Assembly: GCA_036824045.1 (NCBI GenBank)
Contig: DAITAZ010000004.1
Coordinates: 62,001 to 126,000 of the forward strand
Direction of reading: 5' to 3'
From: DAITAZ01 sp036824045
GTDB lineage: Bacteria; Pseudomonadota; Gammaproteobacteria; Burkholderiales; Rhodocyclaceae
Length of the DNA stretch: 64,000 nt
Of this stretch, positions 55,524-63,679 are shown in pieces. The translations under genes and the position numbers were made by a program. The notes beneath the pieces are model-generated. The model worked only from the letters and a program-made list of their open reading frames with translations. It was not told the DNA's origin and searched no databases. The stretch's first letter is position 1. Every line of letters starts with the position of its first letter.

Positions 55524-55629
55524 GCTGGTACAACCCTGGTCCGCTCCCGATGGCTGAACCATGCGGGAGATTGGCTACGGGAAGGAGCACGGGCAGACCC
55601 CCGGGCTCCGGGCATGGGGCCGGAGTGGG

Positions 55630-56085
55630 TCAGCCCACCACGAACAACGGCTGGCCGTATTCCACGGGCTGGCCGTTTTCTACCAGGATGGCCTTGATCA
55701 CTCCCGAGGCGTCCGATTCAATTTCGTTCATCAGCTTCATCGCTTCGATGATGCACAGGGTGTCACCCGTCGATACCGACTGCCCGACCTCGGAGAAAGG
55801 CTTGGCGCCGGGTGCGGAAGAACGATAGAAGGTGCCCACCATCGGGGATTTCACCACGTGGCCATCGGGCAACGCATCCGATGCGCTGTCGTCGGGGGCT
55901 GCGGCTGCGGACACTGCGGGAGCCGGCGCGGCGGCGGGCAGCGTGTAATGCACAGGGGCAGGGGCGGCAGCGGCCATGCCGTGCTTGACGATCCGAACTT
56001 TTTCCTCGCCCTCGGTCACTTCCAGTTCGGCGATTCCGGACTCCTGAACCAGATCGATGAGCTTCTTCAGTTTGCGCAGATCCAT
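55630..56085 (-). CDS. accB: Acetyl-CoA carboxylase, biotin carboxyl carrier protein
   Basis: A 151-residue carrier. Seen: N-terminal [23 protein letters not shown], an Ala/Pro-rich linker (about 38-68), and the biotinyl domain with the BCCP thumb region and the attachment site EAMKLMNE (biotin on Lys117). It passes carboxyl groups from AccC to AccAD in the cytoplasm. In E. coli accB autoregulates the accBC operon; no such site is recognisable here. Confidence 0.97.
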   Translation of the reverse strand: MDLRKLKKLIDLVQESGIAELEVTEGEEKVRIVKHGMAAAAPAPVHYTLPAAAPAPAVSAAAAPDDSASDALPDGHVVKSPMVGTFYRSSAPGAKPFSEVGQSVSTGDTLCIIEAMKLMNEIESDASGVIKAILVENGQPVEYGQPLFVVG

Positions 56086-56215
56086 GATTGACTAATCAGC
56101 AAAGGTTGGTTGAGTGGACGCCTTGAGCATCAGCCCGGTGGCATCGGTTCATCTCTTGCGGGGTCTAGGTGTTGGTGCAGCCCGTCTTCGTACGGACAGG
56201 TCGGCCAGGGGGCGA

Positions 56216-56719
56216 TCAACTCGATCGTCTCAAGCGGGTCAGCACGTGCTCGAGCGCGAGCTGGTAGCCGTGAGCTCCGAGACCGCAAATCACGCCCACC
56301 GCCACGTCGGAGAAGTAGGAGTGCTTGCGAAAGGGCTCGCGGGCATGAACGTTGGAAAGATGCACCTCGATAAAGGGAATCTTTACCGCCGCCAGCGCAT
56401 CCCGAATGGCCACGCTGGTGTGGGTGTAAGCAGCCGGGTTGATGATGATGAAGCCGACCCCCTCCGCGCCGGCAGCCTGCACCCGGTTGACCAGTTCGCC
56501 TTCGGAATTGCTTTGGAAAGATTCCAGATCAACACCTGCGCTACGGGCGCGAGCCTCCATCGCTTCATGGATGTCGGCCAAGGTGGTGCGCCCATAGATG
56601 TCCGGCTCCCTTTGCCCCAGCAGATTGAGGTTCGGGCCATGCAGGACAAGGATCTTGGGGCGGAGCGGTTCGTCGCCCTCCTCGTGCGCAGGCTTGCGGG
56701 ATTCGCGTTTGGTCACCAT
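56216..56719 (-). CDS. aroQ: 3-dehydroquinate dehydratase, type II
   Basis: A 167-residue dodecameric type II dehydroquinase of the shikimate pathway. Seen: [21 protein letters not shown] with catalytic Tyr42, the lid region following, [16 protein letters not shown] and [17 protein letters not shown] with the catalytic His. The N-terminus is about 20 residues longer than usual ([21 protein letters not shown]), charged and probably disordered; there is no ATG nearer the conserved part. It lies upstream of accB on the same strand. Confidence 0.95.
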   Translation of the reverse strand: MVTKRESRKPAHEEGDEPLRPKILVLHGPNLNLLGQREPDIYGRTTLADIHEAMEARARSAGVDLESFQSNSEGELVNRVQAAGAEGVGFIIINPAAYTHTSVAIRDALAAVKIPFIEVHLSNVHAREPFRKHSYFSDVAVGVICGLGAHGYQLALEHVLTRLRRSS

Positions 56720-56807
56720 GCCTGCAAGTTTGCCGCAAATTGCAGCGAACTGTCCAGAATTTGCCGTGATCGCTAGCCCGCCGCATGGCTGGGCGTCCGT
56801 TTGGGCC

Positions 56808-57350
56808 TTACTGGAGGGCGGCGTTCAGGGCAGAAGCCAATTCAGGTTCGGAGAATGGCCCGAGTTTTGTGGAGATCAAGCGATCATTTGCATCGAAAAT
56901 CACCGTAAACGGCAAACCTTGCGCTTTGTTGCCGAACAAGCCGGAGAGCTCGAGGGTGTCACTGTTGCCGATCAGCAAGGTGAAGCTGAGGCCGTTTTTG
57001 CCTGCAAATTCGTCGATGTTCATCGCGGAATCGATGCCGATCCCGATGAATTCGACCCCTTTGCTTGAAAATTGCTCGCTGGCGGCTTGCAGGAGCGGCA
57101 TCTCTGCCACGCAGGGGGGGCACCAGGTGGCCCAGAAATTCACGACCCGAACCTTGCCTCGCCATTGGGCCAGCGGTTGGAGTTGCCCTCGCGGGTCTGG
57201 CAGGGTAAGCCGGTTGAGGGGTTGGGCTGTGGCGCCGGTCGCAGGCACTTGGGGCGGCGGGGCGGTTCCGGGACGGGAGCTCAGTTGTACCGCAACACCG
57301 AGAGCCAGTGCGACCGCCCCGGCCAGAACGAAAGTAAAGGTGTTGTTCAC
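56808..57350 (-). CDS. TlpA-like thioredoxin-fold thiol-disulfide protein
   Basis: A 180-residue membrane-anchored periplasmic thioredoxin-like protein: hydrophobic N-terminal anchor or signal (about 5-24), a Pro/Ala linker, and a thioredoxin domain with WCPPC (76-80), [14 protein letters not shown] and the cis-proline GLPFTVIFD. TlpA/ResA-type proteins keep cysteines of apocytochromes or copper proteins reduced; the cox genes nearby make that attractive, but it is unproven. The GTG at 57350 overlaps the previous stop by GTGA; the open frame to 57542 is not used. Confidence 0.88.
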   Translation of the reverse strand: MNNTFTFVLAGAVALALGVAVQLSSRPGTAPPPQVPATGATAQPLNRLTLPDPRGQLQPLAQWRGKVRVVNFWATWCPPCVAEMPLLQAASEQFSSKGVEFIGIGIDSAMNIDEFAGKNGLSFTLLIGNSDTLELSGLFGNKAQGLPFTVIFDANDRLISTKLGPFSEPELASALNAALQ

Positions 57351-57946
57351 GATTCGCCCGACAGAAGAGTGGCCAGGCCAGCCAGGCCGGCCCGGGGGCG
57401 GGAGATGCGTCGGGCCACCGGGGGGAATACCGAGAGGGTGACGGGCAGGCCGTCCCAGTCCAGCTCGATGTAGGTGAGTGGGCCATCGGGGCGGCGGGGG
57501 GTGACGTGCCTGAACGGGTGGCCACGGGCGAGCAACTGCCACTCAAGTTCCTTTTCGTCTTCCGGGAACACCTCGATCTCGATCACTGCCGCTCGCCCTG
57601 CGGTGCCTTCAAGCACGGAGCCGGTCAGTTGGGGATCGAAGCGCTCCAGTTCGCGCATGACCTCCAGGGCGTGGTGACGCAGCAACAGCAGGCGCTCGGC
57701 CAATTCTTCGCCCTGATAAAGGGATTGGTGCAGGCGCAGTTCTTCCTCCACCTCAGCGTTGGAGGGCAGATCCTTGGTTTCCGGAAGCCCGAGCTGGCGG
57801 GCGGCCTTGCGTTTTGCGAAGTGGAAGTCATTGATCCCGTCCTCGGCCATGAGGCGGGCTGCGCGGCTGGCGATGGCCCGTCGGCTTGCGGCGGAGACCG
57901 GGTTGCCGCTCGGGCGGTGCGGGTTCTTGCGAGATGGCGTGCGCAT
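57347..57946 (-). CDS. Conserved protein, predicted nucleotidyltransferase-like
   Basis: A 199-residue cytoplasmic protein. The N-terminus is basic (MRTPSRKNPHRPSGN), followed by a helical region AARLMAEDGINDFHFAKRKAARQLGLP and another with paired Leu/Arg. Residues about 107-128 read LTGSVLEGTAGRAAVIEIEVF: a GS followed 12 residues later by EIE, which fits the nucleotidyltransferase pattern of GS and two acidic residues. The C-terminal part (YIELDWDGLPVTLSVF) is beta-rich. Function unknown; the assignment is an inference. It overlaps the TlpA-like gene by four bases and is divergent from mpl. Confidence 0.7.
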   Translation of the reverse strand: MRTPSRKNPHRPSGNPVSAASRRAIASRAARLMAEDGINDFHFAKRKAARQLGLPETKDLPSNAEVEEELRLHQSLYQGEELAERLLLLRHHALEVMRELERFDPQLTGSVLEGTAGRAAVIEIEVFPEDEKELEWQLLARGHPFRHVTPRRPDGPLTYIELDWDGLPVTLSVFPPVARRISRPRAGLAGLATLLSGES

Positions 57947-58000
57947 GGCTGGCTTATGTCCGGATGGTGCTGCGGGAACCGGCGTCTCGGACCCATCGGG

Positions 58001-58006
58001 TAGAAT
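58001..58006 (+). promoter_or_regulatory. -10-like TAGAAT upstream of mpl
   Basis: TAGAAT lies 35 bases before the mpl ATG in the 95-base divergent gap. No good -35 box; the GC context resembles the other predicted -10 elements of the window. Confidence 0.35.
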
Positions 58007-58041
58007 CCTCCGCCATTCTATCGGTTACGGCGAGCAGGGCA

Positions 58042-59400
58042 ATGCACATACACATCCTGGGAATATGCGGAACATTCATGGGCGGGCTGGCGCTGCTGGC
58101 CCGGGCGGCAGGGCATCGGGTGACCGGGTGTGACGCCAATGTATACCCGCCCATGAGTACTCAGTTGCAAGAACAAGGGGTGGAACTGGTGGAGGGCTAC
58201 GATGCCTCCCAAGTGGCGCTGAACCCGGACTGTTTCGTGGTGGGCAATGCCATTTCCCGCGGCAATCCCCTGCTGGAGGAAATACTCGACCGCAACCTCT
58301 GCTATGTCTCGGGTCCCCAATGGCTGGCAGAGCACGTCCTGCCCGGAAAGTGGGTGCTGGGTGTGGCGGGCACCCATGGCAAGACCACAACGACAGCCAT
58401 GCTGGCCTGGCTGCTGGAACAGGGGGGCTTGAACCCGGGTTTTCTGGTGGGAGGGGTGCCCGTGGATTTCGGTGTTTCAGCCCGATGGACGGATTCTTCC
58501 TTCTTCGTGATCGAGGCCGACGAGTACGACACCGCCTTCTGCGACAAGCGCTCCAAGTTCGTTCATTACCGGCCGCGCACGCTCATCCTGAACAACCTGG
58601 AATTTGATCATGCCGACATCTTTCCGGATCTTGTGGCGATCGAGACCCAGTTCCATCATCTGGTGCGCACCGTGCCACGCAATGGCCTGATCGTCGCCAA
58701 CCGCAAGTACGAGGCCCTGGAGCGGGTGCTGGCGCGCGGCTGCTGGTCCGCAGGCGCATGGTTTGGCGATGCCGCCCACTGGTCGGTGGCGCTGGATGCC
58801 ACCAGCGGCGAGGCGGTATTCCGCCAGGCCGGAGAAGAGGCGGGTCGAAGCCTCCTCGGGGCGATGGGTGAGCATAACCGGGACAATGCGCTTGCAGCGA
58901 TGCTGGCCGCGCGGCATGTGGGCGTCCCGCTGCCCATGGCCACGGAGGCCCTGGCCTCCTTCAAGGGGGTGAAGCGACGGCTTGAGAACCGCGGGAGTGT
59001 GGGGGGCGTCACGGTCTATGACGACTTCGCCCATCACCCTACCGCCATCGAGCTCACCTTGGCGGCGTTGCGTGAGCGGGTCGGTCGGTCGCGCATCCTG
59101 GCGGTGGTGGAACCGCGCTCCAACACCATGAAGCTTGGCGTGATGAAAGCGCGCTTGCCGGCAAGCCTGGCCGATGCGGACCGGGTCTATTGCTTTGCAA
59201 ACAATCTGGGGTGGGATGCTGCCGAGGCGCTTGCGCCTCTGGGCGAGAAGCTCGTGGTGGAGGGCGACATGCCGGCATTTGTGCAGAAAATTGCGAGGGA
59301 TGCGCACCCCGGAGATCATGTATTGGTCATGTCTAATGGCGGATTCGGCGGCATTCACCAAAAATTGCTCGCGGCCTTGTCCAATGCGATTGGCAATTAA
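58042..59400 (+). CDS. mpl: UDP-N-acetylmuramate:L-alanyl-gamma-D-glutamyl-meso-diaminopimelate ligase
   Basis: A 452-residue Mur-ligase-family enzyme that attaches recycled murein tripeptide to UDP-MurNAc. Seen: N-terminal HILGICGTFMGGLALLAR (4-21), the ATP loop GVAGTHGKTTTT (107-118), FVIEADEYDTAFCDKRSKF, and DDFAHHPTAI, features of Mpl that separate it from MurC. ATG at 58042 begins the conserved strand; the frame is open to 57886. It stands alone, divergent from the nucleotidyltransferase-like gene. Confidence 0.96.
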   Translation: MHIHILGICGTFMGGLALLARAAGHRVTGCDANVYPPMSTQLQEQGVELVEGYDASQVALNPDCFVVGNAISRGNPLLEEILDRNLCYVSGPQWLAEHVLPGKWVLGVAGTHGKTTTTAMLAWLLEQGGLNPGFLVGGVPVDFGVSARWTDSSFFVIEADEYDTAFCDKRSKFVHYRPRTLILNNLEFDHADIFPDLVAIETQFHHLVRTVPRNGLIVANRKYEALERVLARGCWSAGAWFGDAAHWSVALDATSGEAVFRQAGEEAGRSLLGAMGEHNRDNALAAMLAARHVGVPLPMATEALASFKGVKRRLENRGSVGGVTVYDDFAHHPTAIELTLAALRERVGRSRILAVVEPRSNTMKLGVMKARLPASLADADRVYCFANNLGWDAAEALAPLGEKLVVEGDMPAFVQKIARDAHPGDHVLVMSNGGFGGIHQKLLAALSNAIGN

Positions 59401-59438
59401 TGTTGCGCCGCACTTATCAGCTTAGGGAAAGCCCTAGT

Positions 59439-59452
59439 TTGATCTGGATCAA
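59439..59452. promoter_or_regulatory. FNR/ANR-type binding site
   Basis: TTGAT-CTGG-ATCAA matches the FNR consensus TTGAT-N4-ATCAA at every defined position. It lies 39 bases after the mpl stop and about 540 bases before coxB. An aa3-type oxidase is normally favoured by oxygen, so an FNR-family protein here would fit oxygen-linked control, with direction unknown. Sequence match only. Confidence 0.7.
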
Positions 59453-59594
59453 ATGCGCTTGCTCGGGAAAAAACGGCTGTGGCAAACTGATTTGCGACAG
59501 GGCGTGATAGACATTCTCATTCAATAAGCAGTCATCGTCGCGTCGTGTCCGGGGAGGTTGTTCGCCAGAGGTCGTCGGTGCCACGCGCTGCCTG

Positions 59595-59616
59595 CGCGCT
59601 CACTTCGGTGTGCGCG
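59595..59616 (+). repeat. UUCG-capped hairpin in the cox leader
   Basis: CGCGCTCAC (59595-59603), loop TTCG, GTGTGCGCG (59608-59616): eight base pairs interrupted by one T-T mismatch, closed by a C-UUCG-G tetraloop, the most stable tetraloop type. An outer alternative pairs CCACGCGC (59581-59588) with GCGCGTGG (59612-59619). Suggests a structured RNA leader about 400 bases before coxB. Confidence 0.5.
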
Positions 59617-59993
59617 TGGAGCGTTCAGGCGGCAGCGCGCTCTGATGCTCCTCCTCGCAGGAACGGAGTCGCTGGCATCGGGGCCAGGCAGTCCTGTAGT
59701 CCCCCTGTCAGTGATGCCAAGAGGATCAGCTTGCGCGATGGTGCGCTGGTCATGGAGGAGGGAGGGGTGGTGTGCATGCCTGCGCGCATGCGGCGCCGCT
59801 GGCGTTGTGAGCTACTCCGAGTCTCCGCTGCCCAGGCCTTGGCTGCGTTGCCCTCAATCCGGCGCCCTCGCATGGGTGCCCGGTCCAGGGCAGCACAGCC
59901 GGCGCAGCTGGCCGAGCAACTGCGGCGCCGGGAGCTGACCGTCCGATCAGGGGTGCATCCGGCTGCCCATCCATGAGGATGAGGTTGATACCG

Positions 59994-61133
59994 ATGCTGC
60001 GCCACCTCTGCCGCTGTCTCCGCCTGTTCCCCGCCTTCCTGCTGTTCGCCTCCTTTCAGTCTTCCGCCCTCGCGGCTTACCAGCTCAACATGCAGACGCC
60101 GGTCACCCGGCTGGGAGAGGCGGTCTATGACCTGCACACGATGATGCTGATCATCTGCGGCGTCATCTTCGTGGCGGTGTTCGGGGTGATGTTCTACTCG
60201 CTCTACGCCCATCGCCGCTCCCGTGGTCATCAGCCCGCGAACTTCCACGAGAATACGATCGTGGAAGTGGTTTGGACGGTGATCCCGTTCTTCATCCTGA
60301 TCGGCATGGCGTGGCCTGTCACCAAAACCCTGCTGTCCATGCGCGATACCAGCAACCCGGACCTCACGGTCAAGGTCACCGGCTATCAATGGAAATGGGG
60401 CTACGACTACATCAAGGGCGAGGGGGAGGGCATCCGCTTTGTTAGCACCTTGTCCACGCCCCAGGACCAGATCCGCAACCGGGCGGAGAAAGGCGAGCAC
60501 TATCTGCTGGAGGTGGACAACCCGATGGTGGTGCCGGTGGGGCGCAAGGTGCGCGTGCTCACCACTGCCAACGATGTCATCCACGCCTGGTGGGTGCCCG
60601 CCTTGGCGGTGAAACAGGATGCAGTGCCAGGTTTCATCCGGGATACCTGGTTCAAGGCTGAGAAAGAGGGCGTGTACCGGGGCAATTGCGCCGAATTGTG
60701 TGGCAAGGACCACGGTTACATGCCCATTGAAGTGCACGTGCTCTCCCAGGAGAAGTACGCCGCCTGGGTGGCGGAACAGAAGCAGAAGATGGCGGCACTG
60801 GCGGACGATCCGAACAAGGTGTGGAGTCTGGACGAGCTCAAGGTCCGGGGCGAAAAGGTGTATGCCGCCAATTGCGTGGCCTGCCATCAGGCGACGGGCA
60901 AGGGGGCGCCGCCGGCCTTCCCGCCGCTGGATGGCTCGAAAGTGGTGACCGGGCCCAGGGCGGCGCAGATCGACACGGTGCTCAAGGGCAAGCCGGGAAC
61001 TGCCATGGCTGCCTTCGGCAAGCAGTTGAACGATGTGGAACTGGCTGCGGTGATCACCTACACCCGCAACACCTGGAGCAATGCCACTGGTGAAGCGATC
61101 CAGCCGGCAGACATCCGCAATGCCCGCAATTAG
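59994..61133 (+). CDS. coxB: Cytochrome c oxidase subunit II with fused cytochrome c domain
   Basis: A 379-residue caa3-like subunit. Seen: a signal peptide (about 10-28), two transmembrane helices (about 51-71 and 89-112), the CuA site with His197, Cys232, Glu234, Cys236, His240 and Met243 (GNCAELCGKDHGYMPIEVHV), and a C-terminal cytochrome c domain with CVACH (294-298) and a candidate axial Met338 (GTAMAAFGKQ). CuA accepts electrons and passes them to subunit I; the heme c domain may be the entry point. The start is set at ATG 59994, which GAGG precedes by 9 bases; ATG at 59973 is an alternative. Confidence 0.95.
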   Translation: MLRHLCRCLRLFPAFLLFASFQSSALAAYQLNMQTPVTRLGEAVYDLHTMMLIICGVIFVAVFGVMFYSLYAHRRSRGHQPANFHENTIVEVVWTVIPFFILIGMAWPVTKTLLSMRDTSNPDLTVKVTGYQWKWGYDYIKGEGEGIRFVSTLSTPQDQIRNRAEKGEHYLLEVDNPMVVPVGRKVRVLTTANDVIHAWWVPALAVKQDAVPGFIRDTWFKAEKEGVYRGNCAELCGKDHGYMPIEVHVLSQEKYAAWVAEQKQKMAALADDPNKVWSLDELKVRGEKVYAANCVACHQATGKGAPPAFPPLDGSKVVTGPRAAQIDTVLKGKPGTAMAAFGKQLNDVELAAVITYTRNTWSNATGEAIQPADIRNARN

Positions 61134-61180
61134 GGGCGTGATCCGGCAACGGAATACGTGAGCACTTCGAGGAGACCTTG

Positions 61181-62761
61181 ATGGAAGCAGTACACGGCCA
61201 CGCCCCCGATCATCACGCCCACGGCCAGCCGGCGGGCCTGATGCGCTGGATCACCACCACCAATCACAAGGACATTGGTTCCATGTACTTGTGGTTCAGC
61301 TTCATCATGTTCATCGCAGGCGGCATCATGGCGCTGACCATCCGCGCCGAGTTGTTCAAGCCCGGGTTGCAACTGGTGAATCCGGAACTGTTCAACCAGC
61401 TCACCACCCTACACGGGCTGGTGATGGTGTTCGGGGCCATCATGCCGGCATTCGTGGGGTTCGCCAACTGGATGATCCCGCTCCAGGTGGGGGCCTCGGA
61501 CATGGCCTTCGCCCGCATGAACAACTGGAGTTTCTGGTTGCTGCCCCCGGCCGGGTCGCTGCTCATCCTCTCCTTCTTCGTGCCCGGGGGGGCGGCGGCC
61601 GTGGGCTGGACGCTCTATCCGCCGCTCTCCATCCAGATGGGGATCGGCATGGACATGGCCATCTTCGCCGTCCACATATTGGGCGTGTCGTCGATCATGG
61701 GCTCCATCAACATCATCACCACCATCCTCAACATGCGGGCGCCGGGGATGACGCTGATGAAAATGCCGCTTTTTTGCTGGACGTGGCTGATCACCGCCTA
61801 TCTGATCATTGCGGTGATGCCGGTGCTGGCGGGCGCGGTCACCATGCTCCTGACCGACCGGCATTTCGGCACCAGTTTCTTCAACGCCGCCGGCGGCGGC
61901 GATCCGGTGCTGTTCCAGCACATCTTCTGGTTCTTTGGTCATCCGGAGGTGTACATCGTCATCCTGCCGGGCTTCGGGGTGGTCTCCCAGGTGATTCCGG
62001 CGTTCTCGCGCAAGCCGCTGTTTGGCTACGCCTCGATGGTGTACGCCACATCGTCGATCGCCATCCTCTCCTTCATCGTCTGGGCGCACCACATGTACAC
62101 CGTGGGGATGCCGGTGGCAGGGCAGCTCTTCTTCATGTACGCCACCATGCTCATCGCCGTGCCCACCGGGGTGAAGGTGTTCAACTGGATTGCCACCATG
62201 TGGCGCGGTTCGCTCACCTTCGAAACACCGATGCTCTTCTCCCTGGGGTTCATCTTCCTCTTCACCATGGGTGGATTCTCGGGGCTGGTGCTGTCGATGA
62301 CGGCGGTGGATGTGCAACTGCACGACACCTATTACGTGGTGGCCCATTTCCACTACACCATGGTGGCGGGCGCCTTGTTCTCGGCTTTCGCCGCCGCCTA
62401 CTACTGGCTACCCAAGTGGACGGGCCACATGTACGACGAGCGGCTGGGCAAGATTCACTTCTGGCTGTCGCTGATCTTCTTCAACCTCACCTTCTTCGTG
62501 CAGCACTTTCTGGGGCTGGCGGGGATGCCGCGACGCATTCCCGACTACGGGCTGCAATTCGCCGAGTTCAACATGATCTCGACCATCGGCGCCTTCGGCT
62601 TCGGCCTCACCCAACTGCTGTTCCTCTACATCGTGCTCAAGGCGATCAAGGGTGGGCCCAAGGCCCCCGCCAAGCCCTGGGATGGCGCCGAGGGGCTGGA
62701 GTGGACCGTGCCCTCGCCGGCACCGCACCACACCTTTGAAACGCCGCCGGTGGTGAAGTGA
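61181..62761 (+). CDS. coxA: Cytochrome c oxidase subunit I, aa3 type
   Basis: A 526-residue, 12-helix heme-copper oxidase. Seen: LHGLVMVFG with heme a ligand His78, FFGHPEVYIVILPGFG (about 250-265) with a CuB ligand His and the Glu of the A1-type GHPEV proton-path motif, WAHHMYTVG with two CuB His, and HDTYYVVAHFHY with the heme a3 and heme a ligands. It reduces oxygen to water while pumping protons. ATG at 61181 follows GAGGAGA. An alternative TTG at 61178 is unlikely. Confidence 0.98.
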   Translation: MEAVHGHAPDHHAHGQPAGLMRWITTTNHKDIGSMYLWFSFIMFIAGGIMALTIRAELFKPGLQLVNPELFNQLTTLHGLVMVFGAIMPAFVGFANWMIPLQVGASDMAFARMNNWSFWLLPPAGSLLILSFFVPGGAAAVGWTLYPPLSIQMGIGMDMAIFAVHILGVSSIMGSINIITTILNMRAPGMTLMKMPLFCWTWLITAYLIIAVMPVLAGAVTMLLTDRHFGTSFFNAAGGGDPVLFQHIFWFFGHPEVYIVILPGFGVVSQVIPAFSRKPLFGYASMVYATSSIAILSFIVWAHHMYTVGMPVAGQLFFMYATMLIAVPTGVKVFNWIATMWRGSLTFETPMLFSLGFIFLFTMGGFSGLVLSMTAVDVQLHDTYYVVAHFHYTMVAGALFSAFAAAYYWLPKWTGHMYDERLGKIHFWLSLIFFNLTFFVQHFLGLAGMPRRIPDYGLQFAEFNMISTIGAFGFGLTQLLFLYIVLKAIKGGPKAPAKPWDGAEGLEWTVPSPAPHHTFETPPVVK

Positions 62762-62762
62762 G

Positions 62763-62879
62763 ATGACCACGGAAGAAGCCCTCCTCAAAGCGCGCAACCG
62801 CCGCACCGCGTGGTTGCTGGCCCTGATCCCCCTGGCTGTTTTCATTGGTGTGATTGTCCGTCGCGGGTGGTTGGAATGA
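62763..62879 (+). CDS. Small cytochrome oxidase-associated membrane protein, 38 residues
   Basis: A short gene directly after coxA: 38 residues, MTTEEALLKARNRRTAW..., with one hydrophobic segment (LLALIPLAVFIGVIV) and a positive C-terminal end RRGWLE. It starts one base after the coxA stop and its TGA overlaps the ctaG ATG. Betaproteobacterial cox operons usually carry such a cytochrome oxidase small assembly protein at this place. Its size and position support it being real; function beyond association with oxidase is unknown. Confidence 0.75.
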   Translation: MTTEEALLKARNRRTAWLLALIPLAVFIGVIVRRGWLE

Positions 62880-63430
62880 GCGCAGCGCACGGCATGCTCG
62901 CGCTCAACAGCCGCACCCTGGGCAAGCTGGTGGTGGTGGCGGGGGTGATGTTCGGTTTCGGTTACGCCATGGTGCCTTTTTACCAGGCCATCTGCCGGGC
63001 AGCAGGGCTCAACAACCTGGGGGCTCCGGATGCGGTTGCGGCGGTGGGCAATACCCAGGTGGATTTTGCCCGGCAGGTGAGCATCGAGCTGGATGCCAAT
63101 ACGCACAACATGGCTTGGCGCTTCAAGCCGCTGCAGCCCCATCTGGCGGTGCATCCGGGCGAACTGGCCACGGTGGTGTTCGAGGTGCGCAACCAGCTGG
63201 ACAGGCCGGTCACCGGGCAGGCCATACCCAGCTACAGCCCAGCCGCGGCCAGTCAGTATTTCCGCAAGCTGGACTGCTTCTGTTTTGCCAAGCAGACACT
63301 GGCCCCCGGCGAGGTGCGGCAGATGCCGGTGGCTTTCGTCGTGGATGCGGCCCTGCCGGCCGAGGTCAATACCATCACGCTCTCCTACACCTTCTTCGAG
63401 GTGGCGGGGACGGCACCCGCCGGAGGCTGA
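62876..63430 (+). CDS. ctaG: Cytochrome c oxidase assembly protein CtaG (Cox11 family)
   Basis: A 184-residue copper chaperone that delivers Cu to the CuB site of CoxA. Seen: one transmembrane helix about 18-35 (VVVAGVMFGFGYAMVPFYQAIC), then FKPLQPHLAVHPGELA, and the copper motif CFCF in KLDCFCFAKQTLAPGE, with DAALPAEVNTITLSYTFFEV. All are diagnostic of CtaG/Cox11. It overlaps the small gene at 62763 by ATGA. Confidence 0.96.
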   Translation: MSAAHGMLALNSRTLGKLVVVAGVMFGFGYAMVPFYQAICRAAGLNNLGAPDAVAAVGNTQVDFARQVSIELDANTHNMAWRFKPLQPHLAVHPGELATVVFEVRNQLDRPVTGQAIPSYSPAAASQYFRKLDCFCFAKQTLAPGEVRQMPVAFVVDAALPAEVNTITLSYTFFEVAGTAPAGG

Positions 63431-63436
63431 GTGGAA

Positions 63437-63640
63437 ATGCCCCGGGAAACCAAGCGCAAGGCCGGACCGCTGCAGGTGGCGGGCGCCGTGTTCTGGAGCT
63501 TCTTCGGCGTGCGCAAGCGCCGGGACTACGATGCCGATGCGGCGGCAATCACGCCGGGGCAAGTGGTGGTGGCGGGTTTGATCGGCGGGGTGCTGTTCGT
63601 GCTGGTGTTGTGGCTGGTGGTGCGCCTGATCGTGGCGTGA
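63437..63640 (+). CDS. DUF2970 family small membrane protein
   Basis: A 67-residue protein: basic N-terminus (MPRETKRKAGPLQVAGAVFWSFFGVRKRRDYD), then one transmembrane helix (VVVAGLIGGVLFVLVLWLVVRLIV). This matches the DUF2970 family, which occurs between ctaG and coxC in betaproteobacterial cox operons. Function is unknown. Start choice: ATG 63437 with GGAGG 10 bases upstream; GTG at 63431 would add two residues. Confidence 0.85.
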   Translation: MPRETKRKAGPLQVAGAVFWSFFGVRKRRDYDADAAAITPGQVVVAGLIGGVLFVLVLWLVVRLIVA

Positions 63641-63679
63641 GCGGCGCGAGTTGGAGAACGAATTCATGAGGAGGCAAGC

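Larger units (their letters stand above)
59401..59993 (+). other. Long leader region ahead of the cytochrome oxidase operon
   Basis: 593 bases between mpl and coxB. It holds a weak stem after mpl (TAGGG at 59423 with CCCTA at 59432), a perfect FNR-type box (59439-59452) and a UUCG-capped hairpin (59595-59616). A GTG-started frame at 59545-59976 exists but has arginine/alanine-biased, low-information content and is not called. Probably a long 5' leader for the cox operon. Confidence 0.55.

Noticed and set aside
59545..59976. A 143-codon GTG frame between mpl and coxB
   Set aside because: Composition is Arg/Ala/Ser biased, no motif or signal is visible, no good ribosome-binding site precedes it, and it ends inside the coxB start region; more likely a chance GC-rich frame in a leader.
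61291..62739. A 482-codon frame over coxA
   Set aside because: His/Arg/Gly-rich shadow; coxA carries all heme and copper ligands in its own frame.
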